64,000 bases of DNA from CAWHQZ01 sp963831645 (GTDB lineage: Bacteria; Pseudomonadota; Alphaproteobacteria; Rhizobiales; Aestuariivirgaceae), in contig CAWHQZ010000013.1 of the NCBI GenBank assembly GCA_963831645.1, positions 1 through 64,000 of the forward strand, written 5' to 3'. The notes beneath the pieces are model-generated. The model made no database searches, was not told the origin of the DNA, and worked only from the letters and a program-made list of their open reading frames with translations. Shown piece by piece: positions 11,808 through 21,244 of this stretch; the first letter of the stretch is position 1; the number at the start of each line of letters is the position of its first letter. A program made the translations under genes and the position numbers.

Positions 11808-12043
11808 GGGGCCGCGTGGAAGGCGCTCATCAGCAGGTACATCGTGACCATTCCGCTCAGCGGCGATACGTGCGCGGCCGAGCAGAGCATCTCCGCCGGG
11901 CCACCGCCCAGGACACCGGTCAGCAGCGCCATGATGGCGAAAGTCGGCGACGCCGCGAGGGCCAGCCCGTCGGCCGCCCAGAGCGCGGCGGCGTTCCGGC
12001 GGGTCGCCTGCCCGTCGGATCCGCCGGAACAGGCCTGGCTCAT
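11741..12043 (-). CDS. Small membrane protein downstream of DUF899 gene
   Basis: A 100-residue frame beginning MSQACSGGSDGQAT, with a hydrophobic segment around ALAASPTFAIMALLTGVL and a second around SGMVTMYLLMSAFHAAPWL. Its ATG at 12043 overlaps the stop of the DUF899 gene (ATGA), so the two are likely translated together. I know similar small proteins beside DUF899 genes but no function. The 3' end overlaps the btaA remnant, so the last 20 or so residues may be a fusion with foreign sequence. Confidence 0.55.
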   Translation of the reverse strand: MSQACSGGSDGQATRRNAAALWAADGLALAASPTFAIMALLTGVLGGGPAEMLCSAAHVSPLSGMVTMYLLMSAFHAAPWLKLIRDCGSRSPAPLGPMRA

Positions 12044-12834
12044 GGCTTCGTGCTCGCGTGCTGGTTCCGGAACGCCGCCTCTCCGGCGTCCGACACCTCG
12101 ACCCACTTCTTGTCGGGCGCTGCGTCTGCGACGTAGCTGTCGTGCCAGTTCCACCACTTGTAGGTCGGGGTCTGAGGATAGCCCTCGGGCGAGTTCTCCC
12201 AGACCTCCTGCCGGCCCAGCGGCGTGATGTCGAGGTAGTTCCAGGTGCTCCCCATCTGCTCGTCGCCGCGGTTGTTGATGAAGTAGGTGCGGAACACGCG
12301 GTCGCCGTCGCGGTAGAACACGTTCGTGCCGTGCCACTCGTCCACGCCGAAGTCGGCGTCGAAGCTGTCCGTGATGGTGAACCACGGCATCTCCCAGCCC
12401 ATCCGCGCCTTCAGCCGCGCGATGTCCGCCTGAGGCGCACGCGAGACGAAGACGAGGGTGGTGTCACGGGCGTTCAGGTGGGCGACGTGGGCGACCTGGT
12501 CGGCCACCATGGAGCAGCCCCGGCAGGCGTGGTCGGGCCAGCCGAACACCCCCGGCTCGAAGAAGGCGCGGTAGACGATCAGCTGACGCCGGCCGTCGAA
12601 CAGGTCGAGCAGGCTGGCCTTGCCCGCAGGCCCCTCGAACGCATACGCCGTCTCCACGGCCATCCACGGCATTCGCCGGCGCTCGGCGGCCAGGGCGTCA
12701 CGGGCGCGGGTCTGGGCCTTTTCCTTCACGAGCAGCTGCTCGCGGGCCGCCTCCCACGCCTGCGGCGACACGACCGGTGGTGTGTGCATGGCAGGCTGTC
12801 CGCCTTTCCGTCCGTTCTCGGCTGATGTAGTCAT
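12040..12834 (-). CDS. DUF899 family thioredoxin-like protein, intact
   Basis: A 264-residue protein. Family landmarks are the N-terminal helix with KEKAQTRARDALAAERRRMP, the GPAGKASLLDLFDGRRQLIV strand region, the cysteine pair in DHACRGCSMVADQVAH, FVSRAPQADIARLKARMGW, and the ending TWNYLDITPLGRQEVWE. The fold is thioredoxin-like and the function unknown. An AGGAGG ribosome-binding site precedes the ATG at 12834. It is the first gene of a two-gene unit with the membrane protein at 11741-12043. It is clearly different in sequence from the broken DUF899 gene at 10642-11425. Confidence 0.85.
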   Translation of the reverse strand: MTTSAENGRKGGQPAMHTPPVVSPQAWEAAREQLLVKEKAQTRARDALAAERRRMPWMAVETAYAFEGPAGKASLLDLFDGRRQLIVYRAFFEPGVFGWPDHACRGCSMVADQVAHVAHLNARDTTLVFVSRAPQADIARLKARMGWEMPWFTITDSFDADFGVDEWHGTNVFYRDGDRVFRTYFINNRGDEQMGSTWNYLDITPLGRQEVWENSPEGYPQTPTYKWWNWHDSYVADAAPDKKWVEVSDAGEAAFRNQHASTKP

Positions 12835-13243
12835 GGCTTTTGAAACCTCCTGATTTGGGCGAATTCCCGCGCCTCGAGGCTGAAGCGCGATTCCATTCGC
12901 TGCTCATCGCTCGTTGTTGGTCGTGAGATAGTTTGGCACCGGAAATCGAACGGTGGGAGTAACAAGTGTGGCGGTATTCCGATGGAGTCGCTGATTGCAG
13001 CCGCGGCGCGTGCACTCGAAGCGGGGCTGGATCAGTCAGCGACCAATCGAACTCGATACCGCTGGTTTTTCCCCGTATAGCGTCCGGTAGTGACCGCCGG
13101 CAGCGATCAGGCGGCCTGAGCGTGTGGCTGCTCTGGCTGGCTTTGAGGTGACGTATCAAAAGTCTGGAACGGCGGAAGTGGAGGTCAGGAGCGGCGGTTC
13201 GCGTGAACGGCCGCTTTCGGGAACGCGATCCGATGATCGCAGT
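12835..13243. other. Intergenic stretch, no gene seen
   Basis: Short open frames here have no family resemblance. Apart from the ribosome-binding site of the DUF899 gene at its left edge, nothing could be supported. Confidence 0.5.
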
Positions 13244-13819
13244 CTAGCTTTCCTCGTTGGTTAGCGGCATGTGCTTCTGCATCAACGGAACCTGCGAAAG
13301 GGCGAAAAGCAGGGTCAGCGGCAGGATCCCGAACACCTTGAAGTTGACCCAGGCGTCGGTGCTGAACGTGCGCCACACGATTTCATTGAGGCCGGCGAGA
13401 GCGAAGAAGAACAGCCCCCAGCGCAACGTCAGCTTGCGCCAGCCCTCGTCATCCATCTTCAGCGTCTCACCGAGCAACAACTTGAGAAACTGGCGCCCGA
13501 ACGCCAGCCCAACCAGCAGAATGCTGCCGAACAGGACGTTGACGAGGGTGACCTTCACCTTGATGAACACTTCATCCTGAAGCCACAGCGTCAGGGCGCC
13601 GAACAGGGCGACGAAGATCGCGCTGACGAGCGGCACCATCGCCACCCGGCGCGTGGTCGCCCAGGCGACCGCGAGCGCGATGATCGTCGCCGTCATGAAT
13701 ACGCCGGTGGCGACGAAAATGCCGCCCCTGGCGTTGGCAATGAAGAAGGCGATGAGCGGACCCCATTCGACGGCGATCTTCAGCCAAGGCGGCATTTTTC
13801 GCGGTACTTCTTCAGCCAT
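13244..13819 (-). CDS. ispZ: Inner-membrane septation protein A (YciB/IspZ family)
   Basis: A 191-residue protein with about five hydrophobic segments. It opens with PPWLKIAVEWGPLIAFFIAN and has the family motifs FGALTLWLQDEVFIKVKVTL and FFALAGLNEIVWRTFSTDAW. The family (IspZ, YciB) is linked to cell-division and envelope integrity; its molecular action is unknown. Its ATG shares one base with the ftsY stop (TGATG at 13817-13821), so it is coupled to ftsY, a common order in Hyphomicrobiales. Confidence 0.92.
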   Translation of the reverse strand: MAEEVPRKMPPWLKIAVEWGPLIAFFIANARGGIFVATGVFMTATIIALAVAWATTRRVAMVPLVSAIFVALFGALTLWLQDEVFIKVKVTLVNVLFGSILLVGLAFGRQFLKLLLGETLKMDDEGWRKLTLRWGLFFFALAGLNEIVWRTFSTDAWVNFKVFGILPLTLLFALSQVPLMQKHMPLTNEES

Positions 13820-14907
13820 CAGGCGGCCTCCAGTGTCAGTCCGGCGATCGCGCGCGAAAAGGCCTCGGCCTCGAACGGCTGAAGATCTTCGATGCCTTCG
13901 CCGACGCCGATGGCGTGCACCGGAAGGCGGAACTTTTCGGCGATGGCGACGAGGATCCCGCCGCGCGCAGTCCCGTCAAGCTTGGTCATGATGAGACCGG
14001 TCACGGCCGCGGCGCGGTGAAACATCTCTACCTGCGCCAGCGCGTTCTGACCGGTCGTGGCATCGAGGACCAGAAGGGTCGTATGGGGGGCATCGGGATC
14101 GAGCTTTTTCAGCACCCGGACGATCTTCCCGAGCTCGGCCATCAGGTTGGCCTTGTTCTGCAGCCGCCCCGCCGTGTCGATGATCAGCACGTCGGTTCCT
14201 TCCTGGCGCGCCGTATTCAGCGCATCGAAAGCGAGGCCGGCGGCATCAGCGCCCGAGGACCGCGAGATCAGGCGGGCGCCGATCCGCTCCGCCCACACGG
14301 AAAGCTGCTCGGTTGCGGCGGCGCGAAAGGTATCGCAGGCGGCAAACGACACCGAAAGACCTTCTCGACGTGCAATGGCGCCGAGCTTGCCGATCGTCGT
14401 CGTCTTCCCGGAGCCGTTGACGCCCACCACCAGGATCACAAATGGCTTGCGCGCCTCCTCGAAGCGGAAGGCGACCTCGGCCGGGCTGAGCACCTTTGCC
14501 ACCTGGGCGGCCAGAATCCGTTTGACCTCTTCGGGATCGACGTCGCGATCATAGCGGCCCTCGCCCACAGCGCTGGCGATGCGGGCCGCGGTCGCCGGGC
14601 CAAGGTCGGCGCGGATCAGAACTTCTTCGAGCTCCTCCAGCGTTGCCTCATCGAGCCGGCGTTTGGTGAAAATGTCGGTGATGCCCGAAGCGAGGGATTT
14701 CGAGGACTTCGCCATACCCTGACGCAGGCGCTCGAACCACTTGCGTGACGGCGTGGAGGACGCGCCGGCCGCCGGTTCGTGCCCGGCAGGCTCGCCGGAA
14801 AACCCGGCAGACGCTGCAGTAACCTCGTCCGTCGGCGCCGCTGAATCCCCTGATATCGGCGCCGGCGCAGCACGTGCGCGGGTGAACATTTTCTTCAGAA
14901 AGCTCAT
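13819..14907 (-). CDS. ftsY: Signal recognition particle receptor FtsY
   Basis: FtsY is the membrane receptor GTPase that docks ribosome-SRP complexes for cotranslational insertion. The protein has 362 residues: an N-terminal variable Ala/Pro-rich region (to about residue 55), the N domain (LEEVLIRADLGPATAARI), then the NG GTPase with GVNGSGKTTTIGKLG, DTFRAAATEQL, IIDTAGR and MTKLDGTARGG. Its ATG at 14907 overlaps the natural mtaB stop (ATGA at 14904-14907). That overlap supports the end proposed for mtaB. Confidence 0.97.
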   Translation of the reverse strand: MSFLKKMFTRARAAPAPISGDSAAPTDEVTAASAGFSGEPAGHEPAAGASSTPSRKWFERLRQGMAKSSKSLASGITDIFTKRRLDEATLEELEEVLIRADLGPATAARIASAVGEGRYDRDVDPEEVKRILAAQVAKVLSPAEVAFRFEEARKPFVILVVGVNGSGKTTTIGKLGAIARREGLSVSFAACDTFRAAATEQLSVWAERIGARLISRSSGADAAGLAFDALNTARQEGTDVLIIDTAGRLQNKANLMAELGKIVRVLKKLDPDAPHTTLLVLDATTGQNALAQVEMFHRAAAVTGLIMTKLDGTARGGILVAIAEKFRLPVHAIGVGEGIEDLQPFEAEAFSRAIAGLTLEAA

Positions 14908-16158
14908 GCGGCAGGAATCGCCTGCAGATGCCGCGGCCCGGCGGCGGTGATGAACGCGTCCACGATGCTGCCTACCGCCGGCTGGTGATCAAATACCACC
15001 GGCGCGAAATGCTGGGTATGGCCGCGAGCGTTGCTCTCGACCAGAACCTGGCGGGTATAGCCCGACCTCGTTCCTCAGGAACGCCCCGAGGCGCTGATCG
15101 CCCTTCAGCCGCAGAAGCCTCGCGCGCTCGCGCACGCCCGCCGCGTCAAGCTGGGGCATGCGGGCGGCGGGAGTGCCGGGACGCGCAGAAAAAGGAAAGA
15201 CATGCAGGTAGGTAATGCCGCACTCATCGACCAGGCTGAGCGAGCTTTCAAACATGGTGTCGGTTTCGGTTGGAAAGCCGGCGATCATGTCGGCGCCGAA
15301 GACCACCTCGGGCCGGCGGCGCCGAATCCTGTCGCATAACGCTACGGCGTCTTTGCGCAGATGGCGCCGCTTCATGCGTTTCAGGATGATGTCGTGGCCT
15401 GCCTGAAGCGAGAGGTGGATGTGCGGCATGAGCCGCTCTTCTCCCACGATCATGCGAAACAGGTCCTCATCGACCTCAACGGGATCGAGTGATGACAACC
15501 GCAGCCGTCTGATCGCCGGCACTTCCTTCAAGGCCCGGGCGATCAGTGTACCGAGTGATGGCCGCTCGGGGAGTTCAGCGCCGTAGGCGGTGACATCGAC
15601 GCCGGTCAGGATGACCTCGCTGATTCCCGCATCTGCCAGCCGGCGCATGTGCCCGATCGCGAGGTCAGGCGGGAGTGAGCGGGAGCGACCGCGGCCAAAT
15701 GGGATCACACAAAAGGTACAGCGGTGGTCGCATCCGTTCTGCACTTCGAGGAAGCCGCGGGCACGGCCCTCGAGGCGGCCGACGGGCGGAGGTGCAAGGA
15801 GCTCGGTGGTTTGCAGACCTTTGGTGCGGATTCGGGCGCCACTGCTCGCACTACCGGCATAGCTTGCCGCATCGAGTTTTTCGGCATTGCCGATCACCAG
15901 ATCGACCTCGGCCATGGCCGCGTAGGTGTGCGGCTCGGTCTGTGCGGCGCAACCGGTGGCGATGATGCGCGACGAGGGGCGCCTGCGCCGCGCCCGGCGG
16001 ATGGCCTGCCGGGATTGACGAACCGCCTCGGCGGTGACCGCGCAGGTGTTGACGATCACGGCATCGCAGAGACCAGCCTCGACCGCGCGCAGGCGCACGA
16101 CCTCCGACTCGTAGCGGTTCAGCCGGCAGCCGAAGGACACTACCTCGATGCCGGTCAC
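14904..16158 (-). CDS. mtaB: tRNA-2-methylthio-N6-threonylcarbamoyladenosine synthase MtaB (one frame break near the 3' end)
   Basis: A radical-SAM methylthiotransferase that modifies t6A37 in tRNAs. A GTG start at 16158 (GTG ACC GGC ATC) overlaps the dapF stop. An N-terminal UPF0004 domain begins VVSFGCRLNRYESEVV, with cysteines in NTCAVTAEAV and ATGCAAQTEP. The radical-SAM cluster is NGCDHRCTFCVIPFGRGRSR. The frame breaks at about 15055 (GGG where GG would keep frame). Past it the other frame continues with TRQVLVESNARGHTQHFAPV, the TRAM-like end, and stops at 14904 over the ftsY start. The total length is 3n+1, as one extra base predicts. Probably a functional gene with an error in the sequence. 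Confidence 0.88.
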
Positions 16159-17019
16159 ACGCGGGCGCTCAACAGGCGGGCCGGCACCTCGCCATCGAAG
16201 TCGTGAGCGAACGGGCCGGTCATCAGGACATGGCCGGAATCCGCCCACTCGATCGCCAGGTCGCCGCCCGGCAGGCGCACCCGCACCTTGCGGCCGGTGC
16301 GGTCGAGACGTGCGGCGGCTACGGCGGCGGCACAAGCCGCAGTGCCGCAGGCGCGCGTCAGGCCGGCGCCGCGTTCCCACACCCTGAGGACGATTTCATC
16401 GCGCCCGGTCACCTCGGCGAGCGAGATGTTCGCGCCCTCCGGAAACATCGGATGACGTTCGAGCACCGGGCCGATCTTGCAGAGGTCGAAAGCCTGCACG
16501 TCATCGACCCAGAAGATGCAGTGGGGATTACCCATGTTCACGGCCGACGGCGAATGCAGAATCGGGTTGTCGACAGGGCCGATCTGAAGCTCGATGCGGC
16601 GCGTGTCGATGAACTCTTCGGCCAGCGGAATTTCGTTCCAGCGTAGCCTCGGCACGCCCATATCCACGCTGACCAGTCCCTCACCTGCCTTTTTGCAGAC
16701 GAGGAGTTCCTCCTCTGGTGTCGATCGTCGCCTGCGAGCGCCCGGTTTCCCTGAACACGAGGTCGGCGATGCAGCGCGAGGCGTTGCCGCAGCTTTCGAC
16801 TTCCGCGCCTTCCCTGTTCCAGATGCGCATGCGCACATCGGCGACAGGCGAGCTTTCGAGCACGATCACCTGGTCGCAGCCGATACCGGTCGAGCGATCG
16901 GCAATGGCGCGGGCCTGCGTTTCGCCGAACGGGATGGTCCGGCGACGCGCGTCGAGAACGACGAAATCGTTGCCGAGCCCGTTCATCTTCCGGAACGGAA
17001 TTGAAGAGGCGGTCGCCAT
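16155..17019 (-). CDS. dapF: Diaminopimelate epimerase DapF (one frame break)
   Basis: Converts LL- to meso-diaminopimelate for lysine and peptidoglycan. The start at 17019 (MATASSIPFRKMNGLGNDFV) fits the family. The catalytic cysteines are visible as ESCGNASRC in the first frame and TRACGTAACA in the second. The frame changes at about 16707: ATIDTRGG runs on as LLVCKKAGEGLVSVDMG if one A is removed. Length is 3n+1. Since dapF is normally essential, a base insertion in the assembly is the simplest reading. The TGA overlaps the GTG of mtaB (GTGA). First gene of dapF-mtaB-ftsY-ispZ. Confidence 0.9.
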
Positions 17020-17171
17020 GGCTGCGTTATATGGGCAAGCGGCGGGTTTTCGCCAGCATTTTTCAGGCATTGCGCTCGAGCGGCGGCATCGAAAAAGATT
17101 TCACTGTGGCCCTCGTGCCGCTAAAATCTTGGCTGCGATTCCCGTGGGACGGCCACACGTGGAGGCTAGAC

Positions 17172-17786
17172 ATGGCGCGTGCTCGACCGCTTCGAGTATC
17201 CGATCTCGATCTTAGTGAACCGCATCGTGGTGACCGCTCGGAAGTTACCGCGGCAGCTGTCATTTTCATGCTCGCCGTGGCGGCGCTGGCGGCGTTCATC
17301 TGGTTTGGCGCCGATCCGGCGGTGCGGCCCACCCTCTTGTTGACCGGCGTGCTCGGCGGGGTGACCGGTTGGGGTGCGGGCATTCTGCTTACGCCCTACC
17401 GTTCCGAAGAAGGTGCGGGCGATTTGCAGAAGATGCTGCTCGCCGGGCTGGTCGGCTACGTGATCGCCAAGTTCAACATGCTTTCCGATCTGATCGCCGG
17501 CATCGGGACGACCGGCTCCGGGGCCAGCAACCTCCTGCCGTTTGCCGCGGTGGCTCTCACTCTGTTCATTTGCGCCCTGGCGCTCACCTATATCCATCGC
17601 ACCTACAAGATGTCGCGCCCGGCGCGCGAAGCGGTCGCACTGTCGCGCCTGGCCCGCGTCCAGCGCAGCGAACGACGGGAAAGCCCGTCCCGGCGCCCCG
17701 TGGCGGTACCGCGGTTGCCGCTGGAGAGCGTGGCGGCGAAGGGCGAGGATGACGAAGTTGGCGAAGACGAGGTCCAGCGGCGTTGA
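17172..17786 (+). CDS. Hypothetical membrane protein
   Basis: A 204-residue protein of no recognised family. The ATG at 17172 follows a GGAGG at 17161-17165, which decides the start over longer frames. It has a charged N-terminus, three hydrophobic segments (AAAVIFMLAVAALAAFIWFG, a second around LLLTGVLGGVTGWGAGILL, a third around LLPFAAVALTLFICALALTY) and a basic then acidic C-terminal tail. It lies alone between dapF (divergent) and ffh. Confidence 0.6.
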   Translation: MARARPLRVSDLDLSEPHRGDRSEVTAAAVIFMLAVAALAAFIWFGADPAVRPTLLLTGVLGGVTGWGAGILLTPYRSEEGAGDLQKMLLAGLVGYVIAKFNMLSDLIAGIGTTGSGASNLLPFAAVALTLFICALALTYIHRTYKMSRPAREAVALSRLARVQRSERRESPSRRPVAVPRLPLESVAAKGEDDEVGEDEVQRR

Positions 17787-17947
17787 CTCGCGCCCCGGTC
17801 GGAGAGTATCTAGGCCCGCTTTCCAAAGGCGTTTGAACGTCTTTTCCGGTCTGCTCACCTCGATGGTCGAATGACGTCCCGAGGTGAGACGGCCAACACC
17901 CGTCAGCGAGGTTCGCCCGCGGGTGCTTTCGGCATTTGCTGGGCCCC

Positions 17948-19507
17948 ATGTTCGAATCACTTCAAGAACGGCTCTCAGGGATCTTCGACAAGCTCACGGG
18001 TCGAGGCAGCCTCGCGGACGCCGATGTCGAGGCCGCACTGCGCGAGGTCCGGCGCGCGCTGATCGAAGCCGACGTCGCGCTCGAGGTAGCGCGGAGCTTC
18101 ACCGAAAAGGTCAGGGAGAAGGCCGTCGGCCAGGCGGTCGTGAAGTCGGTGACGCCCGGTCAGATGGTGGTCAAGATCGTGTACGACGCGCTGGTCGAGA
18201 CCCTGGGAGCGGACGGCGGCGGTCTCGACCTCAGGGCCGCCCCGCCGGTAGGGGTCCTGATGGTCGGCCTGCAGGGCTCCGGCAAGACGACGACGGCGGC
18301 CAAGATCGCCAAGCGGCTGAAGGAACGCGACAACCGCCGAGTGCTCATGGCCTCGCTCGACACCCGCCGCCCGGCCGCCCAGGAGCAGCTGCAGATTCTG
18401 GGACAACAGATCGGCGTGGATACCCTGCCGATCGTCAGGGGCGAGGAACCGCTGTCGATCACCGCGCGGGCGCTGCGGGAGGCGAAACAGGGCGGCTATG
18501 ACGTCGTCATGCTCGACACCGCCGGCCGCCAGCACATCGACGGCGAGCTGATGGCCGAAACGCGCCAGGTGCGCGAGCTCGCCAGGCCGCACGAAACCCT
18601 GCTCGTAGCCGATGCATTGACCGGCCAGGACGCCGTCAGGCTCGCCCGCACCTTCGATGATGAGGTCGGCATTTCGGGCATCGTTCTCACGCGCATCGAC
18701 GGCGATGGCCGCGGCGGCGCGGCGCTGTCCATGCGCGCGGTGACCGGAAAACCCATCAAGCTCTTGGGCACCGGCGAAAAACTCGACGGCCTCGAGGACT
18801 TCCACGCCGAGCGCATCGCCGGCCGCATCCTCGGCATGGGCGATGTCGTTTCGCTGGTCGAACGGGCGGCCCAGGCGATCGACGTCGAGAAGGCGCAAAA
18901 GATCGCGGCGCGGATGAAAAAGGGCCAGTTCGATCTCGACGATCTCGCCGAGCAACTGGTCGGCATGCAGCGGCTGGGCGGCATGTCTTCCATTCTCGGC
19001 ATGCTGCCGGGGGTGGCCAAGTTCAAGAAGCAGCTCGAAGGCGCCGACCTCGACAATACGGTCGTGAAACGCCAGCTCGCCATCATCGGGTCGCTGACGA
19101 CCTTCGAGCGGCGCAATCCCAAGGTGATGAACGCATCGCGCAAGCGGCGGGCAGCCAAGGGCTCCGGCGCCAAGGTCGAGGAGATCAACCGGCTGCTCAA
19201 GATGCATCTGCAGATGGCCGACATGATGAAGAAAATGAACCGCAATCCCGGGCTGATGGGCCGCATGTTCGGAAAAGCGGGAGCGCCGGACGAGGCTGAG
19301 ATGGCGCGCATGCAGGCGGAACTTTCCGGGCTTGATCCGCAGGCGGCGCCGGGAGATCTGCGAACCCTGATCGATCGCGCCGAACGCGAAAGCGGCGGCG
19401 TCCCCGGGCTTCCGCGCTCCCCAAGGGGACTGCCGGGCCTCGGGGGGAGCCTGCTTCCGGGTCTTGGCGGCATGCCGTTTCGGGGATCGCCGGCGAAAAA
19501 GAAATAG
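17948..19507 (+). CDS. ffh: Signal recognition particle protein Ffh
   Basis: The GTPase of SRP, which binds signal sequences and 4.5S RNA. The start at 17948 (MFESLQERLSGIFDKLTGRG) fits the family better than the ATG four codons upstream; length 519. NG domain: GLQGSGKTTTAAKIAKRL, DTRRPAAQEQL, MLDTAGR and LTRIDGDGRGG. M domain: QLVGMQRLGGMSSILGMLPG and MNASRKRRAAKGSG, then a Met-rich helix (MHLQMADMMKKMNRNPGLMG). A Gly/Pro/Leu-rich C-terminal tail is common in alphaproteobacteria. It heads ffh-rpsP-rimM-trmD-rplS. Confidence 0.97.
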   Translation: MFESLQERLSGIFDKLTGRGSLADADVEAALREVRRALIEADVALEVARSFTEKVREKAVGQAVVKSVTPGQMVVKIVYDALVETLGADGGGLDLRAAPPVGVLMVGLQGSGKTTTAAKIAKRLKERDNRRVLMASLDTRRPAAQEQLQILGQQIGVDTLPIVRGEEPLSITARALREAKQGGYDVVMLDTAGRQHIDGELMAETRQVRELARPHETLLVADALTGQDAVRLARTFDDEVGISGIVLTRIDGDGRGGAALSMRAVTGKPIKLLGTGEKLDGLEDFHAERIAGRILGMGDVVSLVERAAQAIDVEKAQKIAARMKKGQFDLDDLAEQLVGMQRLGGMSSILGMLPGVAKFKKQLEGADLDNTVVKRQLAIIGSLTTFERRNPKVMNASRKRRAAKGSGAKVEEINRLLKMHLQMADMMKKMNRNPGLMGRMFGKAGAPDEAEMARMQAELSGLDPQAAPGDLRTLIDRAERESGGVPGLPRSPRGLPGLGGSLLPGLGGMPFRGSPAKKK

Positions 19508-19543
19508 CGATCCGTCCAGCCAGTTCGAAAAGGAGAACCAGAA

Positions 19544-19948
19544 ATGCCATTGAAGCTTCGATTGTCACGGGCCGGCTCGAAGAAACGGCCCTACTACCGC
19601 ATCGTCGTGGCGGAAGCGTCCGCGCCTCGCGACGGCCGCTTCATCGAAAAGATCGGCACGTTCAATCCGCTGCTGCCCAAGGACCGCAAGGAACGACTCG
19701 TGCTCGATCAGGAGCGCGCCAGATATTGGCTGAAGTCCGGCGCGCAAGCGACCGATCGCGTCCTGCGCATGCTGGACGGACTGGGCCTCGCAAAGCGTGA
19801 AGCACGCGAGAACCCCGAAAAGGCCAAACCGAGAAAGAAGCGCCAGGAACGTGAGAAGGCCGCAGCCGACGCCGCCGCCAAGGCGGCGGAAGCGATGAAG
19901 ACCGCCGCGGCTGAGCCTGCGCCTGCCGTCGAGCAGCCGCAGGGATGA
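19544..19948 (+). CDS. rpsP: 30S ribosomal protein S16
   Basis: The first 80 residues are classic S16: MPLKLRLSRAGSKKRPYYRI, DGRFIEKIGTFNPLLPKD, then RARYWLKSGAQATDRV. A Lys/Ala-rich C-terminal extension to residue 134 is usual in Hyphomicrobiales. AAGGAG sits just upstream of the ATG. The next gene, rimM, encodes the maturation factor of the 30S head that contains neighbours of S16; the stop and the rimM start are one base apart. Confidence 0.97.
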   Translation: MPLKLRLSRAGSKKRPYYRIVVAEASAPRDGRFIEKIGTFNPLLPKDRKERLVLDQERARYWLKSGAQATDRVLRMLDGLGLAKREARENPEKAKPRKKRQEREKAAADAAAKAAEAMKTAAAEPAPAVEQPQG

Positions 19949-19949
19949 G

Positions 19950-20459
19950 GTGGCAAGTCGTCGCCTCATCCTGGCGGGACGTATCATCGGCGCGCACGGG
20001 CTCAAGGGAGAAGTAAAGCTCAGGAGCTTCACGCAAGACCCGCTAGCCATTGCCGCTTACGGGCCGCTCGACCTGGAAGGAGGCGGGCGGCAGCTCACCA
20101 TCGTCAAACTCAGGCCCGCCAGGGAGGGCTTTGTGGCAACTCTCGCAGGCGTGGAGGACCGGACCACGGCGGAGGCCTTGCGCGGCCTCAGACTTTATAT
20201 GGATAGAAACCGCCTGCCCAAACCCGAGGTGGGGACCTGCTACCAGGCGGATCTCATCGGGCTCGAAGTTGCAACCAGCAGGGGCGAGATACTCGGCCGG
20301 GTTGTCACCATCGTCAACTACGGCGCCGGCGACCTGCTCGATGTCGAGGTCTCCGGCAGACCGGAAACGCTCCTCATCCCGCTGGCCGGCGCCGAAGTGG
20401 ACTTGGATGCGGGGAAAATTGGCGTCGTTCTGCCGGACGGCTATCTGAAAGAGGCCTGA
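19950..20459 (+). CDS. rimM: Ribosome maturation factor RimM (GTG start)
   Basis: A 30S assembly factor that binds S19. GTG at 19950 gives 169 residues. The N-terminal RimM domain opens with ILAGRIIGAHGLKGEVKLRS and has FVATLAGVEDRTTAEALRGL; the C-terminal PRC-barrel has YQADLIGLEVATSRGEILGR and VVLPDGYL. The gene is one base after rpsP and five bases before trmD, the standard order. Confidence 0.95.
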   Translation: MASRRLILAGRIIGAHGLKGEVKLRSFTQDPLAIAAYGPLDLEGGGRQLTIVKLRPAREGFVATLAGVEDRTTAEALRGLRLYMDRNRLPKPEVGTCYQADLIGLEVATSRGEILGRVVTIVNYGAGDLLDVEVSGRPETLLIPLAGAEVDLDAGKIGVVLPDGYLKEA

Positions 20460-20464
20460 CGGCA

Positions 20465-21170
20465 GTGTCTGCCTTCCGGGCCACCGTGCTCACACTCTTT
20501 CCGGAAATGTTTCCGGGCCCCCTTGCCGTCTCGCTCGCCGGCAAGGCGCTGGCGGCGGGTACCTGGTCGCTTGACGTCCGCAACATCCGGGATTGGGCTC
20601 ATGATCGCCATCGCAGTGTCGATGACCGGCCGGCCGGCGGCGGCCCGGGAATGGTGCTCAAACCCGACGTGCTGGCCGCTGCCATCGATGCCGCTGCTGC
20701 CGGCGGGGATCTTCGATCGCGCCTGCTGATGAGCCCCCGCGGCGCGCCCCTGACCCAGCAGTTCGTCAGGGAGCTCGCGGCAGGGCCCGGCGCCCTCATC
20801 GTCTGTGCCCGCTTCGAAGGCGTGGACGAGCGTGTCGTGTCGAGGCGGAATCTGCGGGAGGTGAGCATCGGGGATTTCGTGCTGTCGGGTGGTGAGCCCG
20901 CCGCCATGGCGCTGCTCGACGCGGTCGTGCGGCTGCTTCCGGGCGTCATGGGGGATGCAGCTTCGGCAGCGGTGGAAAGCTTCGCTGGACGGGATGCTCG
21001 AGTATCCGCAGTATACCCGCCCGCGACTGTGGGAAGGCGAGGAGATCCCACCCGTGCTGCTCTCCGGCGATCACCAGGCGATCGAGCGCTGGAAACGCCG
21101 GGAAGCTGAAAAGGCTACCCGGGAGCGGCGGCCCGATCTGTGGGCAGCTGCGCAGAAACGCAAACTCTAG
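20465..21170 (+). CDS. trmD: tRNA (guanine-N1)-methyltransferase TrmD (one frame break)
   Basis: Methylates G37 of tRNAs using S-adenosylmethionine through a trefoil knot. GTG start at 20465. Motifs: VLTLFPEMFPGPL, DWAHDRHRSVDDRPAGGGPG, and in the knot region CARFEGVDERVV and IGDFVLSGGEPAAMALLDAV. The frame changes at about 20983: GAAAGCTTCGCTGG becomes in-frame if one T is dropped, giving ES-SLDGMLEYPQYTRP and a normal ending at 21170. Length is 3n+1 for about 235 codons. TrmD is normally essential, so an assembly error is likelier than a null gene. Confidence 0.92.
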
Positions 21171-21244
21171 CGCGACTGAGCGCATAAGGGTTTGATTTCC
21201 GCAAGCAGCAGCGGTAAAGACCCGCAACTTCGAGGACAAGCGTC

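Noticed and set aside
12058..12825. 255-codon plus-strand frame
   Set aside because: Antisense to the intact DUF899 gene, which has family motifs and a strong ribosome-binding site.
17975..19207. 410-codon minus-strand frame over ffh
   Set aside because: Mirror of the ffh coding sequence; no own motifs.
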